A model generated the notes under the pieces. The model searched no databases and had not been told where the DNA came from. It saw only the letters and a program-made list of their open reading frames with translations. DNA of 61,088 bases, taken from the NCBI RefSeq assembly GCF_001758365.1, contig NZ_LZFO01000013.1, forward strand, positions 1 to 61,088, given 5' to 3'. Every line of letters begins with the position of its first letter. The stretch's first letter is position 1. This document shows, piece by piece, positions 18,089 to 26,787 of this stretch. Source of the DNA: Clostridium acetireducens DSM 10703 (lineage in GTDB: Bacteria > Bacillota > Clostridia > Clostridiales > Clostridiaceae). A program made the translations under genes and the position numbers.

Positions 18089-19621
18089 ATGAATAGAGAA
18101 TTAGTGTTAGTTGTTGATTTTGGAGGTCAATATAATCAACTTATAGCTAGAAGAGTAAGGGAAAAAAATGTTTATTGCGAAATAATACCTTACACATATT
18201 CAGCAGAAAAAATAAAAGAAAAAAATCCTAAAGGCATAATATTTACTGGAGGACCTAATAGCGTTTATGGAGAAAATGCTCCTAGAATAGATAAAGAAAT
18301 ACTTAATTTAGAAATACCAGTATTAGGAATATGCTATGGACATCAACTTATAACATATACTTTAAATGGAGAAGTAAAAAGTGCAGATATAAGAGAGTAT
18401 GGAAAAACAGATATAAAATTAGATAACAAATCTTTATTATTTGATGAAATAGAAGAAAATAATATTTGCTGGATGAGTCATACTGACTTTGTTTCTAATA
18501 CACCAAAAGAATTTAATATTATAGCAAGTACAAGTCAGTGTCCTGTAGCTGCAATGGAAAATAAAGATAAAAATATATATGGAGTTCAATTTCATCCAGA
18601 AGTTTTGCACACACCATTTGGAAATAAAATGTTAGAAAACTTTTTATTTAAAGTTTGTAAATTAAATAGCGATTGGTCTATGACATCTTTTGCTGATGAA
18701 CAAATAAAACTTGTAAAAGAAAAAGTTGGAGATAAAAAGGTTATATGTGCTTTATCTGGAGGAGTAGATTCATCAGTAGCGGCAGTATTGGTACATAAAG
18801 CTATTGGTAAGCAATTAACTTGTATATTTGTTGATCATGGTTTACTTAGAAAAGATGAAGGAGATCAAGTAGAAAAAGTATTTAAACAGCAATTTGATAT
18901 GAATTTAATAAGAGTTAATGCTCAAGATAGATTCTTAGGAAAACTTAAGGGAGTAACTGAACCTGAAAGAAAAAGAAAAATAATAGGAGAAGAATTTATA
19001 AGAGTTTTTGAAGAAGAAGCTAAAAAGCTAGGAAAAATAGATTTTTTAGTACAAGGGACTATATACCCAGATGTAGTTGAAAGTGGAACTTCTACATCTG
19101 CTACAATAAAAAGTCATCACAATGTTGGAGGACTTCCAGAAGATATAGAATTTTCTTTAATAGAGCCTTTAAGAGAATTATTTAAAGATGAAGTTAGAGC
19201 AGTAGGAGAAGAACTTGGAATACCTCATAAATTAGTTTGGAGACAGCCATTCCCAGGACCAGGTCTTGCTATAAGAGTTTTAGGAGAAATTACAGAAGAA
19301 AAACTTGAAATAGTAAGAGAAGCAGATGCTATTTTCAGAGAAGAAATTGCAAATGCAGGACTTGAAGAAGAAATATGGCAGTACTTTGCTTGTCTGCCTA
19401 ATATAAAATCAGTAGGAGTTATGGGAGATGAAAGAACTTATTGCCATACAATAGCATTAAGAGCAGTAACATCTACAGACGCTATGACTTCTGATTGGGC
19501 TAAGATACCTTATAATGTATTAGATACAGTGTCAAGAAGAGTAGTAAATGAAGTTAAAGGAGTAAATAGGGTAGTATATGATATAACAAGCAAACCACCA
19601 TCAACTATTGAATGGGAATAA
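18089..19621 (+). CDS. guaA: GMP synthase (glutamine-hydrolysing)
   Basis: GuaA converts XMP to GMP with ATP and glutamine. The 510-residue protein has an N-terminal class I glutaminase with the nucleophile C82 in GICYGHQ and the His-Glu pair in FHPE, an ATP pyrophosphatase domain with LSGGVDSS near 223-230, and the C-terminal dimerisation domain ending KPPSTIEWE. The ATG at 18089 was chosen because ATGGAGGT at 18077-18084 is its ribosome site; the upstream ATG and TTG lie within that site. Cotranscribed with guaB and ended by a bidirectional terminator. Confidence 0.98.
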   Translation: MNRELVLVVDFGGQYNQLIARRVREKNVYCEIIPYTYSAEKIKEKNPKGIIFTGGPNSVYGENAPRIDKEILNLEIPVLGICYGHQLITYTLNGEVKSADIREYGKTDIKLDNKSLLFDEIEENNICWMSHTDFVSNTPKEFNIIASTSQCPVAAMENKDKNIYGVQFHPEVLHTPFGNKMLENFLFKVCKLNSDWSMTSFADEQIKLVKEKVGDKKVICALSGGVDSSVAAVLVHKAIGKQLTCIFVDHGLLRKDEGDQVEKVFKQQFDMNLIRVNAQDRFLGKLKGVTEPERKRKIIGEEFIRVFEEEAKKLGKIDFLVQGTIYPDVVESGTSTSATIKSHHNVGGLPEDIEFSLIEPLRELFKDEVRAVGEELGIPHKLVWRQPFPGPGLAIRVLGEITEEKLEIVREADAIFREEIANAGLEEEIWQYFACLPNIKSVGVMGDERTYCHTIALRAVTSTDAMTSDWAKIPYNVLDTVSRRVVNEVKGVNRVVYDITSKPPSTIEWE

Positions 19622-19622
19622 T

Positions 19623-19654
19623 AAAAATGAAGTGGAAAATTCCACTTCATTTTT
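19623..19654. terminator. Bidirectional terminator between guaA and the YbaK gene
   Basis: AAAAATGAAGTGGAA and TTCCACTTCATTTTT are perfect inverted 15-bp arms around AA, with A and T runs at the ends, between two converging genes. Confidence 0.92.
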
Positions 19655-19655
19655 A

Positions 19656-20144
19656 TTATTCTAAATCTACTACCTCACCATCAGTAATTTCTTTTAATTC
19701 TTCTAAAGTTATAGGAATTGCAGAATGAGGGGTTCCAGCAGCTAAATATACTTTATCAAATCTGTTCATACTATCATCTAAGAAAATTTTTATTTTAGTT
19801 TTTAAATTCAAAGGACAAACTCCTCCTATAGGATAGCCTGTAACATTTAATACTGTTTCTTCATCTGCAAATTTTACTTTTCTTACATTTACTAATTTTT
19901 TTAATTTTTTTTGATTTACCCTTTTATCACCACAAGTTATTACCATAATTGCATCTTCACCTGCTGTAAATAGTAAAGACTTAGCTATTTGAGCAGGTTC
20001 AACACCTAAAGCTTCTGCTGCTAATTCACAAGTTTTTGTACTTGCATCTTTAAATTCAATAACTTTTAAACCTAAATTAAATGTATTTAAGTATTCTTGA
20101 ATTTTAATATGTGTTGGATTTGTTAGATTATTAATTGTTTCCAT
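19656..20144 (-). CDS. YbaK/EbsC-type aminoacyl-tRNA deacylase
   Basis: A 162-residue protein of the YbaK/ProX editing superfamily, which hydrolyses mischarged tRNA (Cys-tRNA(Pro) for YbaK itself). Family features are the conserved lysine in AKSLLF near 50-55, VITCGDKRVNQKKL, the GYPIGGVCPL substrate loop near 104-113, and LAAGTPHSAI near 134-143. The exact mischarged tRNA handled cannot be told. Good AGGAGG ribosome site on the minus strand. Convergent with guaA, divergent from pgi, and probably monocistronic. Confidence 0.85.
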   Translation of the reverse strand: METINNLTNPTHIKIQEYLNTFNLGLKVIEFKDASTKTCELAAEALGVEPAQIAKSLLFTAGEDAIMVITCGDKRVNQKKLKKLVNVRKVKFADEETVLNVTGYPIGGVCPLNLKTKIKIFLDDSMNRFDKVYLAAGTPHSAIPITLEELKEITDGEVVDLE

Positions 20145-20279
20145 AAAATTACCTCCTAAAATATGTATAATTAAAGTATAACATAATATACTTATATATA
20201 TAATATGTTTTTTGTAAGTATAGTTAAATAAGTTTTGTGATATACTTATATTACTAATAAATTATGGGGGTATTCAAGT

Positions 20280-21635
20280 ATGAAAACACCAATAAAATTA
20301 GATTTAACTAAAGCTAAACCTTATTTAGAAGATAAAGAAATTGCAGAAATAGTTCCTTTTATTAATACAGCTCATAATATTTTACATAAAAAAATTGGAG
20401 TAGGAAATGAATCTTTGGGCTGGATAGATATTCCCGTAAATTATGACAAAAAGGAGTTTTCAAGGATAAAAAAAGTAGCAGAGAGGATAAAGTCAAACTC
20501 TGATGTATTAATAGTTATAGGAATAGGAGGTTCTTATTTAGGAGCAAGAGCAGCTATAGAAATGTTAAAAAATTCCTTTTATAACATTTTAGATAGAGAA
20601 ACTAGAGATAATCCTGCCATATTTTTTGCTGGAAATAATATAAGTTCAAAGTACATGATAGACTTATTAAATTTAATAGGAGACAAGGATTTGTCTATAA
20701 ATGTAATATCAAAGTCAGGAACTACTACAGAGCCTGCTATAGCTTTTAGAATCTTTAGAGATGTTTTAGAAAAAAAGTATGGAAAAGAAAAAGCTAGGAA
20801 GAGAATATTTATAACTACAGATAAAGAAAAAGGAGCCTTAAAAGAACTAGCAGATAAGGAACAATATGAAACTTTTGTTATTCCAGATGATATAGGCGGA
20901 AGGTACTCTGTTTTAACTGCAGTAGGATTACTTCCTATAGCTGTTGCAGGAATAAATATAGATAATATTATGTTAGGAGCAGCGGAAGCAAGAAATAGAT
21001 ATAGTACTTGTGATTTAAGTATTAATCATGCATACTTATATGCGGCTGCAAGAAATATTCTATATAAAAAAGAAAAAAATATAGAAATACTAGCTAACTT
21101 TGAACCAAGTTTACATTACTTTGGAGAATGGTGGAAACAATTATTTGGAGAAAGTGAAGGAAAAAATAATAAGGGAATTTTTCCAGCATCAGTTGATTTT
21201 TCTACAGATTTACATTCTATGGGTCAGTATATTCAACAAGGAAGAAGAAGTATATTTGAAACTTTTATTAATATAGAAAATGTTAAAAATGATATTCTTA
21301 TAAAACAAAGCAATAATGATGATGGATTAAACTTTATTTCAGGAAAAAGTATGCATTTTGTGAACAAACAAGCTTTTAAAGGTACTGTAATAGCTCATAA
21401 TACAGGAGGAGTACCAGCTATAATTTTAAATGTGCCTAAGTTAGATGAATTTTATTTTGGATATATGGTTTATTTTTTTGAAAAAGCTTGTGCTATTAGT
21501 GGATATTTATTAGGAATAAATCCTTTTAATCAACCAGGAGTAGAAGATTATAAAAAAAATATGTTTGCATTATTAGGGAAATCAGGATATGAACATAGAA
21601 AATTAGAAATAGAAAGTGAATTTCAGAAATATTAA
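20280..21635 (+). CDS. pgi: Glucose-6-phosphate isomerase
   Basis: Pgi interconverts glucose-6-phosphate and fructose-6-phosphate in glycolysis. The 451-residue length is that of the short Gram-positive enzymes. Sugar-phosphate binding and catalytic regions are visible: [11 protein letters not shown] near 80-90, [11 protein letters not shown] near 143-153, [11 protein letters not shown] near 203-213, the glutamate region of [11 protein letters not shown], and [14 protein letters not shown] near the C-terminus with the catalytic lysine. The ATG has a GGGGG-rich site. yaiI follows 24 bp downstream and is probably cotranscribed. Confidence 0.97.
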   Translation: MKTPIKLDLTKAKPYLEDKEIAEIVPFINTAHNILHKKIGVGNESLGWIDIPVNYDKKEFSRIKKVAERIKSNSDVLIVIGIGGSYLGARAAIEMLKNSFYNILDRETRDNPAIFFAGNNISSKYMIDLLNLIGDKDLSINVISKSGTTTEPAIAFRIFRDVLEKKYGKEKARKRIFITTDKEKGALKELADKEQYETFVIPDDIGGRYSVLTAVGLLPIAVAGINIDNIMLGAAEARNRYSTCDLSINHAYLYAAARNILYKKEKNIEILANFEPSLHYFGEWWKQLFGESEGKNNKGIFPASVDFSTDLHSMGQYIQQGRRSIFETFINIENVKNDILIKQSNNDDGLNFISGKSMHFVNKQAFKGTVIAHNTGGVPAIILNVPKLDEFYFGYMVYFFEKACAISGYLLGINPFNQPGVEDYKKNMFALLGKSGYEHRKLEIESEFQKY

Positions 21636-21659
21636 ATTTTACTTAAGAGGGGTTATTTT

Positions 21660-22097
21660 ATGAATATTTTAGTTGATGCAGATAGCTGTCCCGGAAAAGA
21701 TATTGTAGAGAAGGTAGCTAAATCATATAACATTAAAGTAATAATGTATTGCGATTTAAGTCATACTATTAATAGTAATTATAGTGAAACTAGATATGTA
21801 GATGTTGGATTTCAAAGTGTGGATATTGCTTTAATAAACGATATAAAAAGTGGAGATATAATTATAACTCAAGATTATGGAGTAGCTGCTATAGCTCTTA
21901 GTAAAAATAGTTATGTAATAAATCCTAAAGGATATATTTACAGTAACGATAATATAGATAAGTTATTATTTGAAAGGCATTTATCTTCAAAGATTAGAAA
22001 ATCTGGAGGAAAAACTAGTAATCCAAAAAAAAGAAATAAAGAAGATGATAATAGATTATATAAAAATTTAATAAAACTAATAATAGCACATCATTAA
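21660..22097 (+). CDS. YaiI/YqxD family protein (DUF188)
   Basis: A 145-residue cytosolic protein of the conserved DUF188 family, related to PIN-like/NYN folds. Signatures visible are ILVDADSCPGKD near the N-terminus, the DIALINDIKSGDIIITQDYGVAA segment carrying further acidic residues, and the KTSNPKKRNKEDDNRL stretch near the C-terminus. The acidic pocket suggests metal-dependent nucleic-acid processing, but no activity is established. It is 24 bp behind pgi. A 13-bp hairpin (22082-22117) overlaps its stop codon. Confidence 0.85.
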   Translation: MNILVDADSCPGKDIVEKVAKSYNIKVIMYCDLSHTINSNYSETRYVDVGFQSVDIALINDIKSGDIIITQDYGVAAIALSKNSYVINPKGYIYSNDNIDKLLFERHLSSKIRKSGGKTSNPKKRNKEDDNRLYKNLIKLIIAHH

Positions 22098-22117
22098 ATT
22101 TAATATGATGTGCTATT
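22082..22117. terminator. 13-bp hairpin between yaiI and a small minus-strand gene
   Basis: AATAGCACATCAT and ATGATGTGCTATT are perfect arms around a 10-nt A/T loop, between two converging genes. Neither side has a strong T-run, so termination would be imperfect. Confidence 0.55.
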
Positions 22118-22129
22118 AAAAAATTTAAA

Positions 22130-22294
22130 TTACTTAAAGTCCATTAAATCTATTCCTTCTTTAGGACCTTCAGGATATAATAAAGCATTATTTGTTCTTT
22201 CAATTATAGGATATCCTTTTTCAGACATATAAATTGTTATGTCATGCTTTTTGTAAGTATAGTTAGGATTATATCTATCTAATTTTCTTTGCAT
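22130..22294 (-). CDS. Small protein of 54 residues, unknown function
   Basis: An unrecognised short gene on the minus strand, read from the ATG at 22294. An AAAGGAGGATGATA ribosome site precedes the ATG with ideal spacing, and the frame is open for 54 codons. The protein begins MQRKLDRYNPNYTYKKHD and ends EGPKEGIDLMDFK. It is highly charged, has six tyrosines, no cysteine, no signal peptide and no membrane segment, so it should be cytosolic. It converges on yaiI and is divergent from the triple-tyrosine gene. The ribosome site is the main reason to believe it; no function is proposed. Confidence 0.65.
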   Translation of the reverse strand: MQRKLDRYNPNYTYKKHDITIYMSEKGYPIIERTNNALLYPEGPKEGIDLMDFK

Positions 22295-22398
22295 ATTATC
22301 ATCCTCCTTTTATATTATTTTTTGCAATTAATTTTATTTTATTAGTGTAAGTTTATATAAAACTATACATAAAATATAAAAAATTTAGAATAAATCCA

Positions 22399-22426
22399 TT
22401 ACAATATATGGTATTTGTAGTATAAT
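22399..22426 (+). promoter_or_regulatory. Possible promoter of the triple-tyrosine protein gene
   Basis: A perfect TATAAT at 22421-22426 with a poor -35 (TTACAA) 16 bp upstream. The rest of 22295-22470 is A/T-rich with nothing else recognisable. Confidence 0.35.
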
Positions 22427-22470
22427 GTAATGAGAAAGTATAACATAAATTAACAGGGGATGAATTAGGT

Positions 22471-24477
22471 ATGAATGAGTTTAATATTATATTTAATTTA
22501 GAAAGTCCTCAAAAGAAAGATACAAATATAAAAATTACTATAGAAAATGAACCAAAAGAGGATTTACTATTTAAATATATTGTGGGGTATAATGGAGTAT
22601 GGAATACAATTCAAGATTTTTCAAAAAAGAAGTTTATTCAGTGGATTCCTAAAAAGAATGGACGGTATATAATTATGGTACAAGCTAAAAAAGAGAACAG
22701 TATTAAAGGATTTGATTATGTTTCTAAGGCAGATTACATTATTGGAGAAATAGAAGAAAAATTAATAAATAATTTATATTTAGATAAATCTAAATTAGAA
22801 TTAGGAGAAAAAATAAATATTAATGTGCAATCTAGTAAAGTTTCCGTAATGTTTAGGTATTGGATAAAGGAACTAGATAAGTGGAAATTAGTTAAAGACT
22901 ATTCTGCAGATAATACCTTGACATTTACAACTCAAGTTCCTGGAAAACATCAGGTGCTTGTTGAATGTAAAAATATAGATTCTAAAAGCAATTTTGATGA
23001 TTTTGAAAAAAAAGAGTTTGAAGTTACAGCTATAGAAAAGCCTGAAATAATAAATTTTCAATGTTTAAATTCTGATATACTTATTAATTCTGAATTAATA
23101 TTTCAAGTAGATGCTAAGTTTAATTTTGATAGAACTATATTATATAAATTTATAAAGATAAATTCTAATGGAATATGTAGTTGTATTCAAGATTATTCTA
23201 CAAAACGTATAGTAAGTTATATAGAAGATGAAAGTGGAGAATATAAGCTTTTATGTATGGTAAAGGATATGTATTCTCAAAGCGAATTTGATGATAGGGC
23301 TATTATAAATTTTAAAGTAAAAAAATATAAGGACATAGTTATAAAAAGTTTTACTACAGATTTAGTTTCACCTCAAATAAGTGGTACCTTTGTGAACTTA
23401 AGAGCTATTGTTGAAGGTGGAAGTGAGCTTCTTTATAAATTTAAGGTAGATGGACAGTATAGTGAAGATTCTGGTTATATAAGAGAAATGAATTATTTGT
23501 GGAAAACTAAGGAGCCAGGAGAATATAAAATTACTTTATGGGTTAAAGATGTTTCTTTTGATGGCAATTATGAAGCAGAGAAAAGTTTTAATTTCATAGT
23601 TGACGAAAAGAGTAGTGATCCTGTTAGTATAGATGATATTTTAGTGGATAAAAAAGAAAGAGCTTTGAAAAATGAACCAATAAAAGTTAAGGTTTCAGCT
23701 AGTGGTGGTATAGATTTAAAATATAGATTCATAATAACTTTAAATGGTAAACAAATAGAAAAATTAGAATATGGTGATTGCAATTGGATAGAGTTTATTC
23801 CTAAATGTGCAGGAAATTATAAATTAGAAGTTAAAGTAAAGGATAAATACTCCACAAGGAAATTTGACAATCACTCTATAACTTATATTAATGTATATGA
23901 TTATATTCCAGCTTGTATAGATTATATATTACTTCCACCTAGAGAATATTATATATGTGGAGATAAAGTATTTATAGATATTGTAACTAGAAATGGTAGT
24001 AGTGTTTTAATAAATTATGTATTAAAAATAAATGGACATAAAGTAGAAGAAACTGGATTTGTAAAAAGCAAAAAATATATATTTACTCCAAAGTATAGCG
24101 GAGTATATACTGTAGAAATGTATGCTAAAAATTTAAATAGTGAAAAAATATTTGATTGTAAAAGAACATTAAAGGTAAAAGTATATGAGTGTTTACCTGT
24201 AACCAATACTAAAATAAAATGTGATAAAGTAAATGTAATATGCAATGATTCAGTAACATTTACTGCAGAATGTGATGGTGGAAAAGATATACTATATGAA
24301 TTTTATATAATGGAAAAAGGTGAATGGAATTTGGTTCAGAATTATAGTAGAAAAAAATATTACACTTTTATTCCATTTTCAGAAGGAAAATTTAAAGTAT
24401 TATTACTTTGTAAAAGTCAGTATAGTAAAAAATCTTATGAAGATTATGATATCATGGAAATTGATGTATGTAATTAA
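22471..24477 (+). CDS. Seven-repeat triple-tyrosine motif protein
   Basis: A 668-residue protein made almost wholly of seven tandem repeats of about 96 residues, with cores near 33, 127, 223, 320, 416, 513 and 608. Each repeat has an aromatic strand such as LLYKF or LKYRF, then a short strand with a conserved aromatic and FIP or TP, a glycine turn (SGEY, PGEY), and KVKDxxS followed by an F/Y-D pair. This matches the Y_Y_Y (triple-tyrosine) beta-sandwich family of clostridia. There is no signal peptide, anchor or catalytic domain. Its stop overlaps the start region of the transglycosylase gene, so both are cotranscribed; a role in wall or carbohydrate binding is inferred only. Confidence 0.7.
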   Translation: MNEFNIIFNLESPQKKDTNIKITIENEPKEDLLFKYIVGYNGVWNTIQDFSKKKFIQWIPKKNGRYIIMVQAKKENSIKGFDYVSKADYIIGEIEEKLINNLYLDKSKLELGEKININVQSSKVSVMFRYWIKELDKWKLVKDYSADNTLTFTTQVPGKHQVLVECKNIDSKSNFDDFEKKEFEVTAIEKPEIINFQCLNSDILINSELIFQVDAKFNFDRTILYKFIKINSNGICSCIQDYSTKRIVSYIEDESGEYKLLCMVKDMYSQSEFDDRAIINFKVKKYKDIVIKSFTTDLVSPQISGTFVNLRAIVEGGSELLYKFKVDGQYSEDSGYIREMNYLWKTKEPGEYKITLWVKDVSFDGNYEAEKSFNFIVDEKSSDPVSIDDILVDKKERALKNEPIKVKVSASGGIDLKYRFIITLNGKQIEKLEYGDCNWIEFIPKCAGNYKLEVKVKDKYSTRKFDNHSITYINVYDYIPACIDYILLPPREYYICGDKVFIDIVTRNGSSVLINYVLKINGHKVEETGFVKSKKYIFTPKYSGVYTVEMYAKNLNSEKIFDCKRTLKVKVYECLPVTNTKIKCDKVNVICNDSVTFTAECDGGKDILYEFYIMEKGEWNLVQNYSRKKYYTFIPFSEGKFKVLLLCKSQYSKKSYEDYDIMEIDVCN

Positions 24478-24494
24478 TGTTTAGAGGTGAGAAT

Positions 24495-25166
24495 ATGAAA
24501 GTAGATAACAAAATTGATAATAATATTGAAAATATATTTAAATTTCAATTAATAACTCAGGTACTTGATAAAGCTTTTTCTTCTAAAAGTAGTAATTATG
24601 CATTTCAATTAGTATTACAAAGTTTTTTAAATGCTGCATCAAAAAATACTACAACTCCTAATTTAGATAAATTAATGCTAAATGATGTAGATTTAAGTAA
24701 TTTAGGATATGCAAAGGGTTCTAAAATAGATAATGCAATAAAAAATGTTAAAAGTAATATAAAATGTGGAGTTAAAAGTATAGAAGAAGCTGTAGAAAAA
24801 GCATCAGAAAGATTTGGTGTTGATAAAAATTTAATAATGGCAGTTATAAAGCAAGAATCTTCATTTAATCCTTTATGCAAATCTTCTGCAGGAGCTGAAG
24901 GATTAATGCAGTTAATGCCAGGAACAGCAAAGGAAGTTGGTGTGAATGATCCTTATGACATAGAACAAAATATAAATGGAGGAACAAAGTATTTAAAAGG
25001 ATTATTAGATATGTATGGAAATTGTAAAGAATTAGCTTTAGCAGCGTATAATTCTGGTCCAGGAACATTAAAATATAGAGGGGTTAAAAATACTAAGGAT
25101 ATATCAAAGCTACCATATGAAACTAGAGATTATGTAAAAAAGGTTATGAAATATTATGGAAAATAG
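24495..25166 (+). CDS. Lytic transglycosylase (SLT domain)
   Basis: A 223-residue peptidoglycan-cleaving enzyme. The N-terminal ~95 residues are helical and unassigned; the SLT/goose-lysozyme-type domain (about 100-223) has the catalytic glutamate E121 in KQESSFNP, then [21 protein letters not shown] and [11 protein letters not shown], the complete family signature. The ATG at 24495 was chosen for AGAGGTGAG at 24482-24490 rather than the ATG at 24477 that overlaps the previous stop. There is no visible signal peptide, although the substrate is extracellular, so export by another route or release by lysis is implied. It ends at a strong terminator. Confidence 0.88.
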   Translation: MKVDNKIDNNIENIFKFQLITQVLDKAFSSKSSNYAFQLVLQSFLNAASKNTTTPNLDKLMLNDVDLSNLGYAKGSKIDNAIKNVKSNIKCGVKSIEEAVEKASERFGVDKNLIMAVIKQESSFNPLCKSSAGAEGLMQLMPGTAKEVGVNDPYDIEQNINGGTKYLKGLLDMYGNCKELALAAYNSGPGTLKYRGVKNTKDISKLPYETRDYVKKVMKYYGK

Positions 25167-25181
25167 GGTAGAATTCTTGGT

Positions 25182-25219
25182 AGGTAGTTTCATAGTACTT
25201 ACTAAGAAACTACCTTTTT
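25182..25219 (+). terminator. Rho-independent terminator after the transglycosylase
   Basis: AGGTAGTTTC and GAAACTACCT are perfect arms around a 14-nt loop, followed by T5. Confidence 0.88.
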
Positions 25220-25276
25220 CAACTTTTTATATGGTATAATAATTAAAATTAAAGTATGCTTTAAGGAGGAAAATTT

Positions 25277-26002
25277 ATGGAAAGAATTGATAAAATTCTA
25301 TCTAATTTAGGCTATGGTTCTAGAAAAGAAATAAAGGCTATTATAAAAAAAGGGCTAGTAGAGATTGATGGTAAAATTATTAAAGATAATACTATTAAAA
25401 TTAATCCTAAAGAATGTATTATTAAAGTTAATGATGAATTAGTAGAATATAAAAAATATATTTATATTATGATGAATAAACCTGCTGGAGTTGTGTCTGC
25501 AACTTATGATAAATATGACGAAACAGTAATAGATTTGTTAGATATAAAATATCAAATATTTAATCCATTTCCAGTAGGAAGATTAGATAAGGATACTGTA
25601 GGATTGCTTTTAATAACTAATGATGGAGAATTAAATCATAAACTTATATCACCAAAATGGAATGTAAATAAAGTTTATTATGCAGAAATAAATAAACCAG
25701 TAACTTCTTTAGATATAAAAAGCTTTGAAAAAGGAGTTATATTGGATGATGGATATAAATGTTTACCTGCAAAATTAAGCATAATAAGTGTTGATGAAAA
25801 TGGGTCAAGGGTTGAAGTTACTATACAAGAAGGAAAATTCCACCAAGTAAAGAGGATGTTTGAAAGTTTAGATAAAAAAGTAGTTTATTTAAAAAGAATT
25901 AAATTTGGAAATTTAGAATTAGATAAAAATTTAGAAGAAGGTAGTTATAGAGAATTAACACAAAGAGAAATTGAAATCTTAAATATGGATCCACATAATT
26001 AA
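25277..26002 (+). CDS. RsuA/RluB-family pseudouridine synthase
   Basis: A 241-residue rRNA pseudouridine synthase. An N-terminal S4 RNA-binding domain (about 1-60, RIDKILSNLGYGSRKEI) precedes the catalytic domain with the active-site aspartate in PVGRLDKDTVGLLLITNDG (about 97-115) and the C-terminal KFHQVKRMFESL typical of the RsuA/RluB/E/F group. The overall shape, with a short S4 domain and strict RLD motif, fits 16S U516-type RsuA best, but 23S specificity is not excluded. AAGGAGG site 5-7 nt before the ATG. Monocistronic. Confidence 0.88.
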   Translation: MERIDKILSNLGYGSRKEIKAIIKKGLVEIDGKIIKDNTIKINPKECIIKVNDELVEYKKYIYIMMNKPAGVVSATYDKYDETVIDLLDIKYQIFNPFPVGRLDKDTVGLLLITNDGELNHKLISPKWNVNKVYYAEINKPVTSLDIKSFEKGVILDDGYKCLPAKLSIISVDENGSRVEVTIQEGKFHQVKRMFESLDKKVVYLKRIKFGNLELDKNLEEGSYRELTQREIEILNMDPHN

Positions 26003-26077
26003 AAATGAATTAAAAAAATTACCAAAACTAATATATGAATTAAATGTTTCTACATGTAAAAATTCATGATTATTAAC

Positions 26078-26098
26078 ATTGCAAGATTAGCTTGCAAT
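26078..26098. promoter_or_regulatory. Perfect 8-5-8 operator-like dyad
   Basis: ATTGCAAG-ATTAG-CTTGCAAT. The right arm contains the -35 hexamer of the promoter at 26092-26120, so a protein bound here would block RNA polymerase. The regulator is unknown; the TrpR-like YerC encoded just downstream is an obvious but unproven candidate. Confidence 0.5.
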
Positions 26099-26120
26099 TT
26101 AAAATATTTTTTAATATAAT
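26092..26120 (+). promoter_or_regulatory. Promoter of a short transcript upstream of yerC
   Basis: TTGCAA at 26092-26097, 17-bp spacer, perfect TATAAT at 26115-26120. Start expected near 26127. Confidence 0.6.
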
Positions 26121-26126
26121 GTAATT

Positions 26127-26199
26127 ATAAGAATAAAAATAGTGAAAGAATAAATAGCCCCCTTTTGTTAATAGCTCATTCCCCGTGAGCTATTTTTAT
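26127..26199 (+). ncRNA. Possible short terminated RNA or attenuated yerC leader
   Basis: From the predicted start near 26127 to the terminator gives an RNA of roughly 70-75 nt. It contains AAATAGCCCCC (26152-26162) and then the terminator hairpin AATAGCTCA-TTCCCCG-TGAGCTATT. The AAATAGC at 26152-26158 repeats the terminator's left arm and could compete for its right arm, so an antitermination switch is conceivable. No known RNA family was recognised. Confidence 0.35.
26170..26199 (+). terminator. Hairpin terminator 105 bp upstream of yerC
   Basis: AATAGCTCA and TGAGCTATT form a perfect 9-bp stem around TTCCCCG, followed by TTTATTT. Confidence 0.8.
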
Positions 26200-26304
26200 T
26201 TAATATTCAATTTAACACAATAAAGTTTTAAATTGATATAGAAAATTTTGCTTATAAATGATAAAATTTATATATAATATATAAATCTATGAGGAGTTGA
26301 GCCT

Positions 26305-26625
26305 ATGAGCCAATATAAATCCAAATTAGAAAGCAAAGAAATGGATTGGTTATGCAAAGCTATTTTAAATTTAAAAAATAAAGAGGAAGTATATAGGTTT
26401 TTCGAAGACATATGTACAATTAGTGAAATAAAAGCCTTAGAACAAAGGTTTCAAGTGGCAAGAATGTTAAAAAAGAAAAAAACCTATTCTGAAATAGCTA
26501 ATATTACAGGGGCTAGCACTGCTACTATAAGTAGAGTTAATAGGTGCTTGAACTATGGAAGTGATGGTTATAATATTATACTTGAAAGACTAAATAAAGA
26601 GTTGGAAAAAAATATTAAGGAATAA
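26305..26625 (+). CDS. yerC: TrpR-related DNA-binding protein YerC/YecD
   Basis: A 106-residue helix-turn-helix protein of the TrpR-like YerC/YecD family. The middle carries EIKALEQRFQVARML and the HTH TYSEIANITGASTATISRVNR (about 62-83, split between the two helices). It lacks the tryptophan-pocket context of true TrpR, and its regulon is not established. Position is informative: it precedes pcrA and ligA here as in Bacillus subtilis. GAGGAG ribosome site. The upstream spacer contains an unassigned dyad and a terminated leader that it might control. Confidence 0.85.
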   Translation: MSQYKSKLESKEMDWLCKAILNLKNKEEVYRFFEDICTISEIKALEQRFQVARMLKKKKTYSEIANITGASTATISRVNRCLNYGSDGYNIILERLNKELEKNIKE

Positions 26626-26627
26626 TT

Positions 26628-26680
26628 AAATGCTATTCTAGGTTTATTATAATATTGATAAACTTAGAATGGTATTTTTT
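26628..26680 (+). terminator. Rho-independent terminator after yerC
   Basis: A 20-nt arm beginning AAATGCTATTCTA at 26628 pairs with its near-perfect complement ending at 26677 around a 10-nt loop, with a T-run. It separates yerC from pcrA. Confidence 0.85.
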
Positions 26681-26787
26681 TATTGAATAGATTTTATACT
26701 TTATTTATGATTAAATATAATTTAAAATGTTATAATATTAAACAGTACTATAAATTAAATGATAGTATTATTGAGGAGTGAAAATAA

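Larger units (their letters stand above)
26003..26304. other. Spacer with a dyad, promoter and terminated short transcript
   Basis: No gene-sized frame. The stretch holds a perfect 8-5-8 dyad (26078-26098), a good promoter overlapping it (26092-26120), and about 75 nt further a strong hairpin terminator (26170-26199), still 105 bp before yerC. A short RNA or an attenuated yerC leader is implied. Confidence 0.5.

Noticed and set aside
20209-22265. An 18-nt string shared by 20209-20226 and 22248-22265
   Set aside because: In DNA this A/T-rich, several such matches are expected by chance in 61 kb, and one copy lies inside the 54-codon gene while the other is non-coding.
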